From Buddleja alternifolia (taxonomy: Eukaryota > Streptophyta > Magnoliopsida > Lamiales > Scrophulariaceae), in contig CM033394.1 of assembly GCA_019426215.1 (NCBI GenBank), positions 1 through 64,000 on the forward strand: a DNA stretch of 64,000 nucleotides, read 5' to 3'. The notes beneath the pieces are model-generated. The model searched no databases. It was given only the letters and a program-made list of their open reading frames with translations, and had not been told where the DNA came from. Position numbers and translations under genes: made by a program. How positions within the stretch are numbered: the stretch's first letter is position 1; each line of letters starts with the position of its first letter. Below, piece after piece: positions 11,521 to 24,360 of the stretch.

Positions 11521-12381
11521 GTGCTTGAGAAAATCATGAAGGGGGGGAGGACAGCTATGATAGGATGTCTATGTATGAGCTCACCTGCAGTAGGGGTCAC
11601 TGAAGAGGACTTAGAAGGGGAGCTAAAACCATTACTTCGGGAGTATAAATCAGTATTTGAGGAGCCAAAAAGTTTACCCCCTAATAGACACTATGATCAC
11701 AAGATCCCACTCAAACCAGGAATGGAGCCCATAAAACAAAACCCATACAGATACCCCTACCTACAGAGGATAGTGATTGAAAGATTGGTAAAGGAGATGC
11801 TGGAAAGTGGGATAATACAACCTAGTAATAACCCATTCTCTTCACATGTGCTGTTAGTAAAGAAGAAAGATGGGACATGGAGGTTTTGTGTGGATTGTAG
11901 AAAGCTTAACTCCATGACTGTGAAAGACAGTTTCCCAATCCCTTTGATTGATGATTTGTTGGATCAATTGTGAGGGGCCAAAGTGTTTTCTAAGATTGAC
12001 TTAAGGGCTGGTTATCATCAAATCAGATTGAATGAAGCAGATATCCCCAAAACTGCATTTGTGACCATGACTGGATTATATGAGTTCAAGGTGATGCCAT
12101 TTGGGCATACAAATGCACCAGTAACATTCCAGGGCTTGATGAATCATGTGTTTAAACAGGAGTTAAGGGAATATATTCTTGTTTTCTTTGATGACATACT
12201 AATAGTTAGCCCAGATATTGAAACTCATAAAACCCACCTTAGAGTTGTATTTAACAGACTAGTGGAACATCAACTACTAGCCAAAGCTTCCAAATGTGCA
12301 TTTGATAAAACAAAAATAGATTACTTGGGCCATATTATCAGTCATAATGGATTTGGACCAAATCCTGAGAAAATATAAGGA
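11521..12381 (+). pseudogene. Reverse transcriptase of element X
   Basis: Typical chromovirus RT blocks are present in order: the PYRYPYLQR primer-grip side, IIQPSNNPFSSHVLLVKKKDG, FCVDCRKLN, FSKIDLRAGYHQIRL, MPFGHTNAP, and the catalytic FFDD in LVFFDDILIVS. In-frame stops occur at about 11971 and 12376. The YRKFV...KPLTDL connection continues directly into RNase H. Confidence 0.85.
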
Positions 12382-12944
12382 ATGAGTGACTGGCCTGTGC
12401 CAAAAAATGTGAAGGCTTTGAGAGGATTTCTAGGCCTTACTGGATATTATAGGAAATTTGTGAGGCACTATGGAGTTATAGCAAAGCCACTTACAGATTT
12501 GACCAAGAAAGGGGCATTCACATGGATAGATGGAGCAAATCAAGTCTTCCTCAAGTTAAAAAAAACCATGGTTACTGCACCAGTGCTCCAACTACCTGAT
12601 TTCTCTCAAACATTCATAGTGGAAACAGATGCTTGTTACTCTGGGCTTGGGGCTGTTTAAACTCAAAACAAACACCCTCTAGCTTATATAAGCAAATCTC
12701 TAGGACCAAAAAGTCTAGGATTGTCAGTTTATGAAAAGGAGTTCTAAGCCATCCTTCTTGCTGTGGAGAATGGAGATCTTACCTGTTACATAGCCAGTTT
12801 ACCATAAAGATAGACCAACAAAGTTCGAAGTTCTTAATGGAGCAGAAAATTTCCACCCCCTTACAACAAAAATATATGACAAAACTATTGGGGTTTGATT
12901 ACAAGATTGAATATAAAAAGGGTAGTGAGAATAAGGTAGCAAAT
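12382..12944 (+). pseudogene. RNase H of element X
   Basis: The RT connection domain ([19 protein letters not shown]) is followed by RNase H, with the first catalytic aspartate in [13 protein letters not shown]. It then decays: a TAA at about 12658, another stop near 12746 and at least one frameshift near 12770. The end of the domain (KIEYKKGSENKVAN) is reached just before the solo LTR. Confidence 0.8.
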
Positions 12945-13431
12945 TGTCACGTCCCGGCAATTCTCAAGACCTCTTCCCACAAATGAGGTACCAAAGTGTT
13001 AAATCTCTACACTACCTTGTATATATAGTAGTAGGTAGAATTATCTAGAATTGTTCTAAGTGTGTAGAGATTTATAAGAATTCTCTAGAATAAGGTAGAA
13101 ACATGTATAGCTAGAATTCTCTAGAATATACCTTGTAAATATCTAGTAGAATTCTCTAGATCATCGATCATAGCCGTTGGATTGAATTGATCTCAACCGT
13201 CCATTCTCAAATGGACTACTATAAATAGGGGGCTAGGCATCATTTGTAACCATCCACCATTTTGGAGAACAATACAAGTACTTAAGAGTTTTCCAAACAC
13301 TCTCGAGTTCTTTACTTAAATCCCGAGCACACGAGCACGAGTTAGCGAGGCTGACTTAGCAATCCTTGCAAGAGGCGGGGCGACTAGCTAAGTGCCGCAC
13401 GAGGCGTTAGTAAGAGACTAAGTCTGTGACA
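12945..13431 (+). repeat. Solo LTR (487 bp) in the pol gene of element X
   Basis: The segment starts TGTCACGTCCCGG and ends GTCTGTGACA, so its ends are the inverted pair TGTCAC/GTGACA. It has a promoter-like CTATAAATAGG at 13219. Removing it joins the RNase H end to the expected reading frame on the other side. The flanks show a 4 bp imperfect duplication (AAAT at 12941, AGAT at 13432). No internal retrotransposon sequence is present, so it is the product of LTR-LTR recombination. The parent family is unknown, possibly Ty1/copia. Strand was chosen from the TATA-like box. Confidence 0.75.
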
Positions 13432-14272
13432 AGATGCTCTATCCAGGAGGGATCATGAAAGGGAGTGCACTCTTATTACTTGTATACAACCTGTGTGGCT
13501 AGAAGAGCTGCAGGGAAGTTATGAAGGTGATTCAGTAGCCCAAGAAGTAATTACACAAGCAACCCTTTGCCTGTTTATTCATATTCCCATGGTATTATTA
13601 GATTCAAAGGAAAGATCTATGTGGGTTCCAACTCTGATTTAAGATACAAGGGGGTGTCATTCTTTCACACTTCCAGTGTAGGAGGTCATAATGGACTCCA
13701 AGGTACCTTTCAGAGGCTCCAGTTGGTTTTCTTATGGCCAGGAGTTAAAAGTCTCATTGTTCAGATTATCTCAGTGCCCAGTATGTCAAAGTTGTAAACA
13801 TGAAAACACTAGGATGGCTGGACTCTTACAACCATTACCAGTCCCTACTCAAGCATGGGAGCATATAACCATGGATTTCATTGAGCAACTACCCCTCTCC
13901 CACAACAAAGATACCATTTGGGTGATAGTTGACAGATTCTCTAAGTACAGTCATTTCATTCCTCTCAAACACCCTTTCACTACATTTTCCGTTGCTACTG
14001 TCTTCTTGGATAATATATACAAACTACATGGATTACCTATTTCAGTGATCAGTGATAGGGATAAGGTCTTTACAAGTAGATTTTGGAAGGAATTTTTTCA
14101 AGTGATTGGAGTTGAACAGCAATTGAGCACTGCATACCACCCTCAAACAGATGGCCAATCAGAGAGGGTTAACCAATGCCTTGAGTCCTATTTGAGATGT
14201 ATGTCTGGAACATTTCCCAAGAAATGGGCATCTTGGCTCTCACTTGCTGAATGGTGGTATAACCCTCTCTGA
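13432..14272 (+). pseudogene. Integrase of element X, truncated
   Basis: The N-terminal zinc-binding region is spread over two frames near 13567-13797 (GGHNG is visible). The catalytic core is in 13691-14272: D in MDFIEQLP, the KYSHFIPLKHPF block, D in ISDRDKVFTSRFW, and E in SERVNQCLESYLRCM. The frame ends in the middle of the core's last helix at WWYNPL. No C-terminal domain, chromodomain or 3' LTR can be identified to the right, so the element is truncated here. The KYSHFIPLKHPF wording suggests a Reina-like chromovirus. Confidence 0.82.
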
Positions 14273-17200
14273 TTGGCCATGGAAATATGGGGAAAAAACA
14301 CTAATGTAAATTTACCGGAACAATCAGTAAGGAGTATGGTAGCAGCGGAAGCAGAAATGGAGAAAGAGAGAACCATTTGGGATTTGTGATTTTTGGGGGT
14401 TTTTTTCTAGAGAAGAGAAGAATTGGGTTTGGATGTTTTCTTTTCTGCAAACACTCTTGGGGAAAGAGGAGAGAGAGAACAATTGAGTTTTTTAGGGAAT
14501 TGATTTTTTTTTCAGTAGGGTGATTTAGTCTTTATACAATAAAATGAGATAAAAAAAATTAAGAAAGAAAATATTTTTTAGAAGAGAGCCTATTTGTTAA
14601 AGTGGGTGCATTTGGAGGCTATTTCCCCAATTGTTCCTGAAGGGGGTGCTGGTCATGGAAGTTGGTTGTTGTTGTTACAATTTGAAGTTTTAAAACATCA
14701 AAATCATCTTTATTTTCTTTAAAACTTTGTAACATTCTTTGACCATAAACCCCACATTGAATTGTGCTTTTAATTTAGAAGTTACATCTTGCATCCTACA
14801 CTATAAATAGGTCCTAGGTCTTAATTAGAATATACAACAACATAAGCATACATCATCTTGCATTTTATATTTTCTATACTATTGGGCAACTATGATAAAG
14901 TCTTGTTCACAAAGTTCTCTTGTGAACGTGCTCACAAAGAGAACACCGGCGTGGCCTTCTTGGGTTTTATCTTGGGGTGGTGATGAGCCGACAGTACCTG
15001 CACGAGGGGAGGCCATCACGATCTTAGGACAGCGTCAAGTGGCGTGACTCCTACAGGCCAGCCGTTTCTTACTTTCTTATGCTTTTAAATTATATTATAT
15101 ATATGCATCATTTTTATTAAATGATAATATGAAAATTGACATTCTCTTAATTGCATGAAAATTGAAAATATTTACAACAATTTAAGATCGTGATTATTTG
15201 TTTTATGTTAATTTTGATACCTGCTGCTAACCTGATATTCTATGTTGGTGTTTATTGTATTGCCTATCTATTCTAATTTTTTACTGTAACTTCACTGTCT
15301 ATATGAGCTATAGCTGCATATTTTCATTACTCTAAAATCACAAAAACTAAGTTCTATTTTCAATACATGTAATATAATCTATATTATCTTTATTCTCTAC
15401 GGTTTGCAATTACCTAAAAGAAGTGCATTCATATTTTCTGCAAATCTGAAACAATCTGTTCATTTGTCTATTGATGATAAATTCAAATAATTCTCCTTAT
15501 CAAAAGTATATAACTACAGAGGTTGTGTCAAATTTTGCAATTGCACATATTAATAGAAAGAAATTTTACTAAGACAACCTTCATTTCAAAAGTTATTGTA
15601 CATGCAATAATCATTGGTGTGGTTTCCTCCTTACAAAATTGTGATTTAATAATAATAAACTAACATTATCTTTACTACTTTAATTTTGGTTTTGACAGCT
15701 AGCATCTCAATAGACTAGCCAAATTAATTTTCTTGTGCATGTGTCAATTTTGATTATACTAAAATTAAAAAATAAATAAATAAAAGGAAAGGAAAAGAAT
15801 TGTCATCCCTACGTAAAAGTAAAAGTTAATTCACCTATAGGAAACCTTTTAATTAATATATTTTGACATTTTCATTTAAGCTACATAACAGTAAAATTTG
15901 AAATTTATGTGTCAACATTAGTAATAGAAACCGTTTACAAAATTTAAAATTTTGGAGTGACTGGTGATTTAATAATTGCAATTATTTCACATTATTTTGG
16001 ACGTTATCTTGACTCCAATTAATTAAAAAAAAGTAAATAAATAAAATATATATATATTTTTGGACGTTATCTTGACTCCAATTAATAAAAAAATAAATAA
16101 ATAAATAAATAATCCAAGTTACTACTGGAAGATTGTATTTGAGTTTTTGTTCATTAATTTTGTCTTAGACAATTCACTGCTTAATGACTCTACCTCTTTC
16201 ATTGCATATGATTTGTTCTTAGTTCATATTCTTTAAGAGTATGAGCATTTTTGGTTAATGCATTTCAATTACTATTTGAAAACTGAACCGGAAGCTTCGA
16301 ATATTGCATTAAGATTTTCAGAGACATATTACTTCATGGTAAAATAAATTCTTTTAGTACCAAACTTATATTCAAGGTAATTAATTTATTTACTTAATAA
16401 AAAAAAGTTAAGTTCAGTCTGCTTATCTTGTTGTGTGAAACTTGAGATTGATGGTGGTTGATTCCAATGAATATGCATGAGTGTAGGAAATTTTAATTGC
16501 CTGTCTATGAATAATTTGAATGTTCTTTTAATTTCATATCAGACGAAATACATTTTAAATCTATTATATGAGCAAACACTTATTTTGTGAATTCTAGTAT
16601 ATAATATTCCAACGGCTAGTTGATTTTGATTATAATAAATGAAATTAGAATGCTAGCTATTAATAATAATGAATTCTTTGGAAGTTACATTTCCAAAATA
16701 TAAAGATGTCATTAAATTATTCACTTGTTTCTAATAAGAAGAAGAGGTAGAGACAGAGATATAAAGAGAGGAAATTAAGAAATCATTTGATATTCTCTTT
16801 AAGTGGTGATATATATTAATTTTTCACAACTTTTAATTCTCCACAAATGTTAGTCACATTCATAACGGTTTCAGAAAGGAATAATATATTTCCTTGTTAT
16901 CACGCCATAGTATCTTATATCCTTAGAATAAGCATGTTGATTAAGTAATATTTTCTTCTACGTGCATGTGTGCTTACTCATCTTCTTTTAGGATTTTGAG
17001 GTAACTATATTTAATATAGTATATGCAAGTGAAAATTTTATATATTCGATGTTGCATGATTATTGACAGCCAGTTGTGATTAAAAAAAAAAAAAAATTCG
17101 ATGACCAACATACGATTTTCGACTACAAAATCACTTATATATAAATTTTATGATTAAAATAATTAAGCATATTTTGATTTGTCCAAAGACAATGCCCAAG

Positions 17201-17344
17201 GATATTGATAACTAGAATAGTATATGATCATTGGCCCATGTCATATGCATTCGTAAAACATTTTATTCCTTTGTGAAGAGTTTGACAAGCATCTCAATGG
17301 ACATGGTGAGTTAAATTTTGATTTCTGTTCATCAATTCACCAAA
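14273..17344. other. AT-rich region without genes; possible LTR remnant at ~14580-15060
   Basis: No reading frame or RNA gene is supported. A CTATAAATAG box at 14801-14810 is followed by about 250 bp whose composition (ending near GCGTGACTCCTACAGG) resembles the R/U5 part of a plant LTR, but I could not find a matching partner or clean ends. Positions 15996-16110 hold a direct duplication of about 62 bp (GGACGTTATCTTGACTCC twice) with AAAT-rich tails. A 14-base poly(A) run lies near 17081. Confidence 0.4.
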
Positions 17345-17718
17345 CAACTCGAGAATAACAAAATTAAATTGCGATATATCCGCAATAGAAGTATTATGAT
17401 TTCAAACCTCATAAACATATAGTGAAACAGACTAATCAATTAGGTGCACGATTAAGCGAAAGATTGTTGCATATAATACTCTTTCAATATATCCGCAAAA
17501 CCCAGTAGAAGATTGTATCCGTCGGGTGGTGACCTCAAACGAATCTATAATTAATAGGAAATAACATATTTTATCGAAATAAAACTAAATACCGGTTGAA
17601 AATAAATACAAATCGACAACAATGTATTTTATACGTAGTTAATTTTAAATTTATGCTATGTATTTATCTAAATCTAATACTAATATTTCGCATCATAAAT
17701 AGTAAGCAATAATTATTT
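17345..17718. repeat. Partial first unit of the 2.95 kb tandem array
   Basis: Matches the segment at about 18815-19160 of the next unit and then jumps to the unit end, so most of the unit is missing. This marks the left edge of the array. Confidence 0.75.
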
Positions 17719-17796
17719 GCGATTGTAATGTTAGTGTTATGCATAAGCCGGTTCAAATTTAATCTATTCAAAACTCTTCTCTTCATGGGGTTCGGT

Positions 17797-18670
17797 TGGG
17801 GTATAACGCGAGTCGAGCCGGTTAATGCGTCTGCCTAGCTGACTCAATTGGAGCTCGTCTTTAACTCGAGCTTATTCGCGAGACTGATTCAAGCTCGCTT
17901 ATAGTTGATCATAAGCCTAGCGAGATTTTTATTTTTATTTTTTTATTATGTTTTTGTGTACAACTTTAAATGCTCAGATTTCATAAACCGAATACTTCAA
18001 TTTTTTATATAGAACATACTCGAGTGATACTCAAGTTAAATTTTATTTTTTCCGAGTCATGCACAATAATATTAATAATATTTTGATGAAATATATTCGT
18101 AAAAATTAATTCAATCGAAGCATGTATTCATGTCACCCGCCGTTATTTCTTAAATAGTTATTTAATGTTTGGTACGGGATTAATATTTAGCTTCTCTTAT
18201 TATTTATTTCAATATTCATTCTTATTGGTTTACAATCTAATCTTTGAGATTGATTTACGATTATCGCATATAAAAACCAAAGAGTAACTTTTGCAAATTA
18301 AATTATAAAAAGGATACTCCAACAGCTTACAATAATCTTCTTATCTAACCCGTATTCACAGACTTAGTAATTATATAAAATTTCACAAGATTTATTGACT
18401 AAAAATACATAAAATATTATTTATCTTATCTCGAAATGCATTTCTTATAATTGCTATCATTTTACTTCCGCTATTACGTTTTAAATTATGATATACATTA
18501 TTAACATATTTTGATAAACTAAACAAAAATAAAAATTATAATCGATCTTATTCTATTTTTAAAAATAGAAAAGGATAAGTTGATCCGTTTTATGTTCGAA
18601 CTCGAGCGTAGTTCGAGCTCGAGCCTGAAACTTCCATCTAGCTCGACTCGAAGTCGACTCTTTACGCCCC
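17797..18670. mobile_element. Old hAT-like relic inside each array unit
   Basis: The ends form an imperfect inverted repeat: GGGGTATAACGCGAGTCGAG on the left and, reading inward from the right, GGGGCGTAAAGAGTCGACTTC. Both flank stretches rich in GAGCTCGAGC words. This is the same style as the younger hAT element at 40433-41321, whose ends are TAGGGGTGTAA. The copy near 47820-47940 has an even closer end (GGGGTGTAAAAGAGTCGAG). I cannot see a clear 8 bp TSD, so the relic predates spread of the array unit. Confidence 0.5.
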
Positions 18671-19189
18671 TTTTTGAAATACACCTGAACATGTGCACGA
18701 ATCTTGTGAGCTCACTGTTAAGGCCTCCATGGAATGGAATTTAGCCACCTACACACGCTAACTTTTCATTACAATCAACACCCGAATTTTTGTAACTTCA
18801 CCGACGAATTTCAATAACAATGTGTACTCAAGAATAACAAAATAAAATTGCGACATATCCGCAATAGAAGTATTATGATTTCAAACCTCATAAACATATA
18901 GTGAAACGGACTAATGAATTAGGTGCACGATTAAGCGAAAGATTGTTGCATATAATACATTTTCAATATATCCGCAAAACACAGTAGAAGATTGTATTCG
19001 TCGGGTGGCGACCTCAAACGAATCTATAAATAATAGGAAATAACATATTTTATCGAAATAAAACTAAATACCGGTTGAAAATAAATACAAATCGACAGCA
19101 ACGTATTTTACACGTAGTTAATCTTAAATTTATGCTATGTATTTATCTCAATCTAATACTAACATTTCGCGTCATAAATTGTAAAGTCG

Positions 19190-20160
19190 AGTCCAATGTC
19201 TTAGCTTTCCATCTCATTTTCAAGCACCAGAATCCGGTATTTGTGACTTTAGATAAGGCTAAATATCGAACATAGTCCAAAGTCTGACAAGAATGAAATT
19301 GTATAAATATAGGGTCGCATTCTCCGTGGTCATGACCCCTATAATGGGTGAATTAGCTCGATCGATAAGTAGGAACACTCTAGCACCACATCTAAGATTT
19401 TTAAGTCGTTATGAATCAACATAACCCCATGATTTTGACGCTAAACACACCACAGATGCAAACAGTGCTTATAGTTTGACAATTTCGCATTTGGCCAGTC
19501 GCGTACGGTTCTATAATGGAAGAACTAACCCAAATCACACACACGAAAGTCTTGGCTCCATTAAAATTTATTTTGAATCACCGCAATTCCATATATATTG
19601 AGCTCTAGTTATCGAATGCATTCGAACAATACCCAAATTATGACAATTTAGCCAAAATCTAGGAATTTACCGTTTGATCTTTCACGACTCTGACTATAGG
19701 AAATGAAGACTTGGTTCGTGCCGTAAGCACAAAAGGTCTACCTCTGAATCTTAACTTTCCGAATCATCTTGAATCATCGCGTTTCGATGTTTGATGCACT
19801 AGCTATGGTTAACAAAGAGACATTGTTCAAAGCATGACAAATTAACGTTCGGTCGCTTGCATACGTCGTAATAGCGGAAGAAATATCCCATATTTCAACT
19901 ACGAAAGTTTTAGGCCCCACAAAATTAATCTTGAATCACCGCAATCCCATCTATACTACCTCAATTGATGGTATAAAGTCGAAAACCGCCCAAAATACGA
20001 AGATATTGCCGTCCTTTAAATTTGGCCCCAGATCATTTGGAATTTTGACCATAATAATGTGATAATTGACTATTGTCATGAACTGTAATGTTTTAGCCCC
20101 GTCTCTTGGCTTCACAAATCATTTTGAATCATTGCGTTTCGACATTCGAAGCTCAAGTTA
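19190..20160. repeat. Diverged ~178 bp satellite-like monomers within unit 1
   Basis: The word TTGAATCA (or ATGAATCA) recurs at about 19411, 19573, 19769, 19931 and 20124. The spacing alternates 162-163 and 193-196 bp, mean about 178. Each monomer ends in a variant of GAAAGTYTTRGCYCC followed by TTGAATCA and carries a copy of CTCAAGTTATGG. The alternation suggests a dimeric higher-order organisation. The monomers are diverged from each other but well conserved between array units. Confidence 0.6.
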
Positions 20161-20185
20161 TGGTCAAAAAACCAAACACTGCCCA

Positions 20186-20405
20186 AAAGGGATGCTCTGT
20201 ACCACCGTGGACCCTCCCGCATAGGATCAGCCACGACAACCGCACTGGATCATGTGAACCGCCCATACACCGGGTGCAGGTGCACCACCCGTACTGGATT
20301 ACGTGCACCCAATTAAGCAAAAATTGGGGCGCTGAGGGGGAATCGATCCCGGGTGGGGGGCAAGACATTCGATACTTCGACCACTCCGCGGACAAAGGTT
20401 TCACA
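20186..20405 (-). mobile_element. tRNA-derived SINE-like segment in array unit 1
   Basis: On the minus strand a box A-like GCGGAGTGGTCGAAG is followed about 35 bp later by a box B-like GGGATCGATTCCCCC, the arrangement of a pol III promoter in a tRNA-derived SINE. Other units keep a better box A (GTCAGCGCAGTGGTCGAAGC near 44275 and 45655 on the minus strand). Equivalent segments lie near 23115-23335, 23990-24200, 40240-40430, 44085-44300, 45485-45680 and 49440-49650. It is not a functional tRNA: no cloverleaf can be closed. Confidence 0.5.
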
Positions 20406-20668
20406 TCCTTTTCCCACTCAGAATCGAATTTATAGAATACACCTGCGACCTTTATTAATTCTATGTTTCGGTTGTCTAAATATTTAACTTCGTAAATGTC
20501 AATATATTTAACAGTTTTTGGGAAAAAATTAAGTAGCAATTTCCATATGGATTTATAGATTCAAAATATTATTTATGATTGGATTTGTTGATTTATGATT
20601 TAAAAACTACGCATAAACGACCACAAATGTTCAAATTTTACATCATACATAGAAACGATAATTATTTG

Positions 20669-23589
20669 CGATTGTAATATTAGTGTTATGCATAAGCCGG
20701 TTCAAATTTAATCTATTCAAAACTCTTCTCTTTATGGGTCTCGGTTGGGGTATAAGCCGGTTAATGCGTCTGCCTAGCGGACTCGATTGGAGCTCGTCTT
20801 TAACTCGAGCTTATTCGTGAGACTGATTCAAGCTCGCTTATAGTTGATCATAAGCCTAGCGAGATTTTTATTTTTATTTTTTTATTATGTTTTTGTGTAC
20901 AACTTTAAATGCTCAGATTTCATAAACCGAATACTTCAATTTTTTATATAGAACATACTCGAGTGATACTCAAGTTAAATTTTATTTTTTCCGAGTCATG
21001 CACAATAATATTAATAATATTTTGATGAAATATATTCGTAAAAATTAATTCAATCGAAGCACGTATTCATGTCACCCGCCGTTATTTCTTAAATAGTTAT
21101 TTAATGTTTGGTACGGGATTAATATTTAGCTTCTCTTATTATTTATTTCAATATTCATTCTTATTGGTTTACAATCTAATCTTTGAGATTGATTTACGAT
21201 TATCGCATATAAAAACCAAAGAGTAACTTTTGCAAATTAAATTATAAAAAGGATACTCCAACAGCTTACAATAATCTTCTTATCTAACCCGTATTCACAG
21301 ACTTAGTAATTATATAAAATTTCACAAGATTTATTGACTAAAAATACATAAAATATTATTTATCTTATCTCGAAATGCATTTCTTATAATTGCTATCATT
21401 TTACTTCCGCTATTACGTTTTAAATTATGATATACATTATTAACATATTTTGATAAACTAAACAAAAATAAAAATTATAATCGATCTTATTCTATTTTTA
21501 AAAATAGAAAAGGATAAGTTGATCCGTTTTATGTTCGAACTCGAGCGTAGTTCGAGCTCGAGCCTGAAACTTCCATCTAGCTCGACTCGAAGTCGACTCT
21601 TTACGCCCCTTTTTGAAATACACCTGAACATGTGCACGAATCTTGTGAGCTCACTGTTAAGGCCTCCATGGAATGGAATTTAGCCACCTACACACGCTAA
21701 CTTTTCATTACAATCAACACCCGAATTTTTGTAACTTCACCGACGAATTTCAATAACAATGTGTACTCAAGAATAACAAAATAAAATTGCGACATATCCG
21801 CAATAGAAGTATTATGATTTCAAACCTCATAAACATATAGTGAAACGGACTAATGAATTAGGTGCACGATTAAGCGAAAGATTGTTGCATATAATACATT
21901 TTCAATATATCCGCAAAACACAGTAGAAGATTGTATTCGTCGGGTGGCGACCTCAAACGAATCTATAAATAATAGGAAATAACATATTTTATCGAAATAA
22001 AACTAAATACCGGTTGAAAATAAATACAAATCGACAGCAACGTATTTTACACGTAGTTAATCTTAAATTTATGCTATGTATTTATCTCAATCTAATACTA
22101 ACATTTCGCGTCATAAATTGTAAAGTCGAGTCCAATGTCTTAGCTTTCCATCTCATTTTCAAGCACCAGAATCCGGTATTTGTGACTTTAGATAAGGCTA
22201 AATATCGAACATAGTCCAAAGTCTGACAAGAATGAAATTGTATAAATATAGGGTCGCATTCTCCGTGGTCATGACCCCTATAATGGGTGAATTAGCTCGA
22301 TCGATAAGTAGGAACACTCTAGCACCACATCTAAGATTTTTAAGTCGTTATGAATCAACATAACCCCATGATTTTGACGCTAAACACACCACAGATGCAA
22401 ACAGTGCTTATAGTTTGACAATTTCGCATTTGGCCAGTCGCGTACGGTTCTATAATGGAAGAACTAACCCAAATCACACACACGAAAGTCTTGGCTCCAT
22501 TAAAATTTATTTTGAATCACCGCAATTCCATATATATTGAGCTCTAGTTATCGCATGCATTCGAACAATACCCAAATTATGACAATTTAGCCAAAATCTA
22601 GGAATTTACCGTTTGATCTTTCACGACTCTGACTATAGGAAATGAAGACTTGGTTCGTGCCGTAAGCACAAAAGGTCTACCTCTGAATCTTAACTTTCCG
22701 AATCATCTTGAATCATCGCGTTTCGATGTTTGATGCACTAGCTATGGTTAACAAAGAGACATTGTTCAAAGCATGACAAATTGACGTTCGGTCGCTTGCA
22801 TACGTCGTAATAGCGGAAGAAATATCCCATATTTCAACTACGAAAGTTTTAGGCCCCACAAAATTAATCTTGAATCACCGCAATCCCATCTATACTACCT
22901 CAATTGATGGTATAAAGTCGAAAACCGCCCAAAATACGAAGATATTGCCGTCCTTTAAATTTGGCCCCAGATCATTTGGAATTTTGACCATAATAATGTG
23001 ATAATTGTAATGTTTTAGCCCCGTCTCTTGGCTTCACAAATCATTTTGAATCATTGCGTTTCGACATTCGAAGCTCAAGTTATGGTCAAAAAACCAAACA
23101 TTGCCCAAAAGGGATGCTCTGTACCACCGTGGACCCTCCCGCATAGGATCAGCCACGACAACCGCACTGGATCATGTGAACCGCCCATACACCGGGTGCA
23201 GGTGCACCACCCGTACTGGATTACGTGCACCCAATTAAGCAAAAATCGGGGCGCTGAGGGGGAATCGATCCCGGGTGGGGCGCAAGACATTTGATGCTTC
23301 GACCACTCCGCGGACAAAGGTTTCACATCCTTTTTTCACTCAGAATCGTATTTATAGAATACACCTGCGACCTTTATTAATTCTATGTTTCGGTTGTCTA
23401 AATATTTAACTTCGTAAATGTCAATATATTTAACAGTTTTTGGGAAAAAATTAAGTAGCAATTTCCATATGGATTTATAGATTCAAAATATTATTTATGA
23501 TTAGATTTGTTGATTTATGATTTAAAAACTACGCATAAACGACCACAAATGTTCAAATTTTACATCATACATAGAAACGATAATTATTT
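20669..23589. repeat. Tandem array unit 2 (2921 bp)
   Basis: Nearly identical to unit 1. Visible differences include an 11 bp gap in the hAT-like start near 20755, a 17 bp deletion near 23008 and a few dozen substitutions. It contains the same sub-structures; its hAT-like relic is at about 20747-21609. Confidence 0.9.
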
Positions 23590-24360
23590 GCGATTGTAAT
23601 ATTAGTGTTATGCATAAGCCGGTTCAAATTTAATCATGACAAATTGACGTTCGGTCGCTTGCATATGTTGTAATAGCGGAAGAAATATCTCATATTTCAA
23701 CTACGAAAGTTTTAGGCCCCACAAAATTAATCTTGAATCACCGCAATCCCATCTATACTACCTCAATTGATGGTATAAAGTCGAAAATCGCCCAAAATAT
23801 GAAGATATTGCCGTCCTTTAAATTTGGCCCCAGATCGTTTGATTTTTTGACCATAATAATGTGAGAATTGACTATTGTCATGAACTGTAATGTTTTAGCC
23901 CCGTCTCTTGGTTTCACAAATCATTTTGAATCATTGCATTTCGACATTCGTAGCTCAAGTTATGGTCAAAAAACCAAACACTGCCCAAAAGGGACGCACT
24001 GTACCACCGTGGACCCTCCCGCATAGGATCAGCGACGACAACCGCACTGGATCATGTGAACCGCCCATACACCGGGTGCAGGTGCACCACCCGTACTGGA
24101 TTACGTGCACCCAATTAAGCAAAAATTGGGGCGCTGAGTGGGAATCGATCCAGGGTGGGGCGCAAGGCATTGGATGTTTCGACCACCCCTATGACAAAGG
24201 TTTCACGTCTTATCTTCACTCAGAATCGTATTAATACAATACACCTGCGACCTTTATTAATTCTATGTTTCGGTTGTCTAAATATTTAACTTTGTAAATG
24301 TCAATATATTTAACACTTTTTGGGAAAAAATGAAGTAGCAATTTCCATATGGGTTTATAT
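23590..24360. repeat. Tandem array unit 3, internally deleted and split
   Basis: Begins with the unit start, then at about 23636 jumps to the third satellite-like monomer, losing roughly 2.1 kb. It is split at 24360 by the Mutator-like/virus composite and resumes at 39007-39154. Confidence 0.85.

Larger units (their letters stand above)
17719..20668. repeat. Tandem array unit 1 (2950 bp)
   Basis: Delimited by successive occurrences of GCGATTGTAATRTTAGTG; the phase is arbitrary. In order it contains a hAT-like relic (17797-18670), an AT-rich stretch, diverged ~178 bp monomers (about 19190-20160) and a tRNA-derived SINE-like segment (about 20186-20405). From about 17900 to 20090 it is almost identical to unit 2 at a distance near 2939 bp, which points to a recent tandem duplication. 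No credible gene. Confidence 0.9.

Noticed and set aside
19075..19275. A 66-codon frame repeated in units 1, 2 and 5, and as a longer variant in unit 7
   Set aside because: It starts at a non-ATG codon, has no domain, and is preserved only because the DNA units are similar. Substitutions between copies change residues freely.
20330..20400. A functional tRNA gene
   Set aside because: Box A and box B-like words are present on the minus strand, but no acceptor or anticodon stem can be formed and all units are equally degenerate.
20106..20435. Frames of ~70-200 codons over the SINE-like segment (also 23028, 23908, 40158, 44003, 45404, 49411)
   Set aside because: Same DNA repeat in every unit; high GC there opens frames on both strands. 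The two strands encode unrelated peptides, and stops differ between units.
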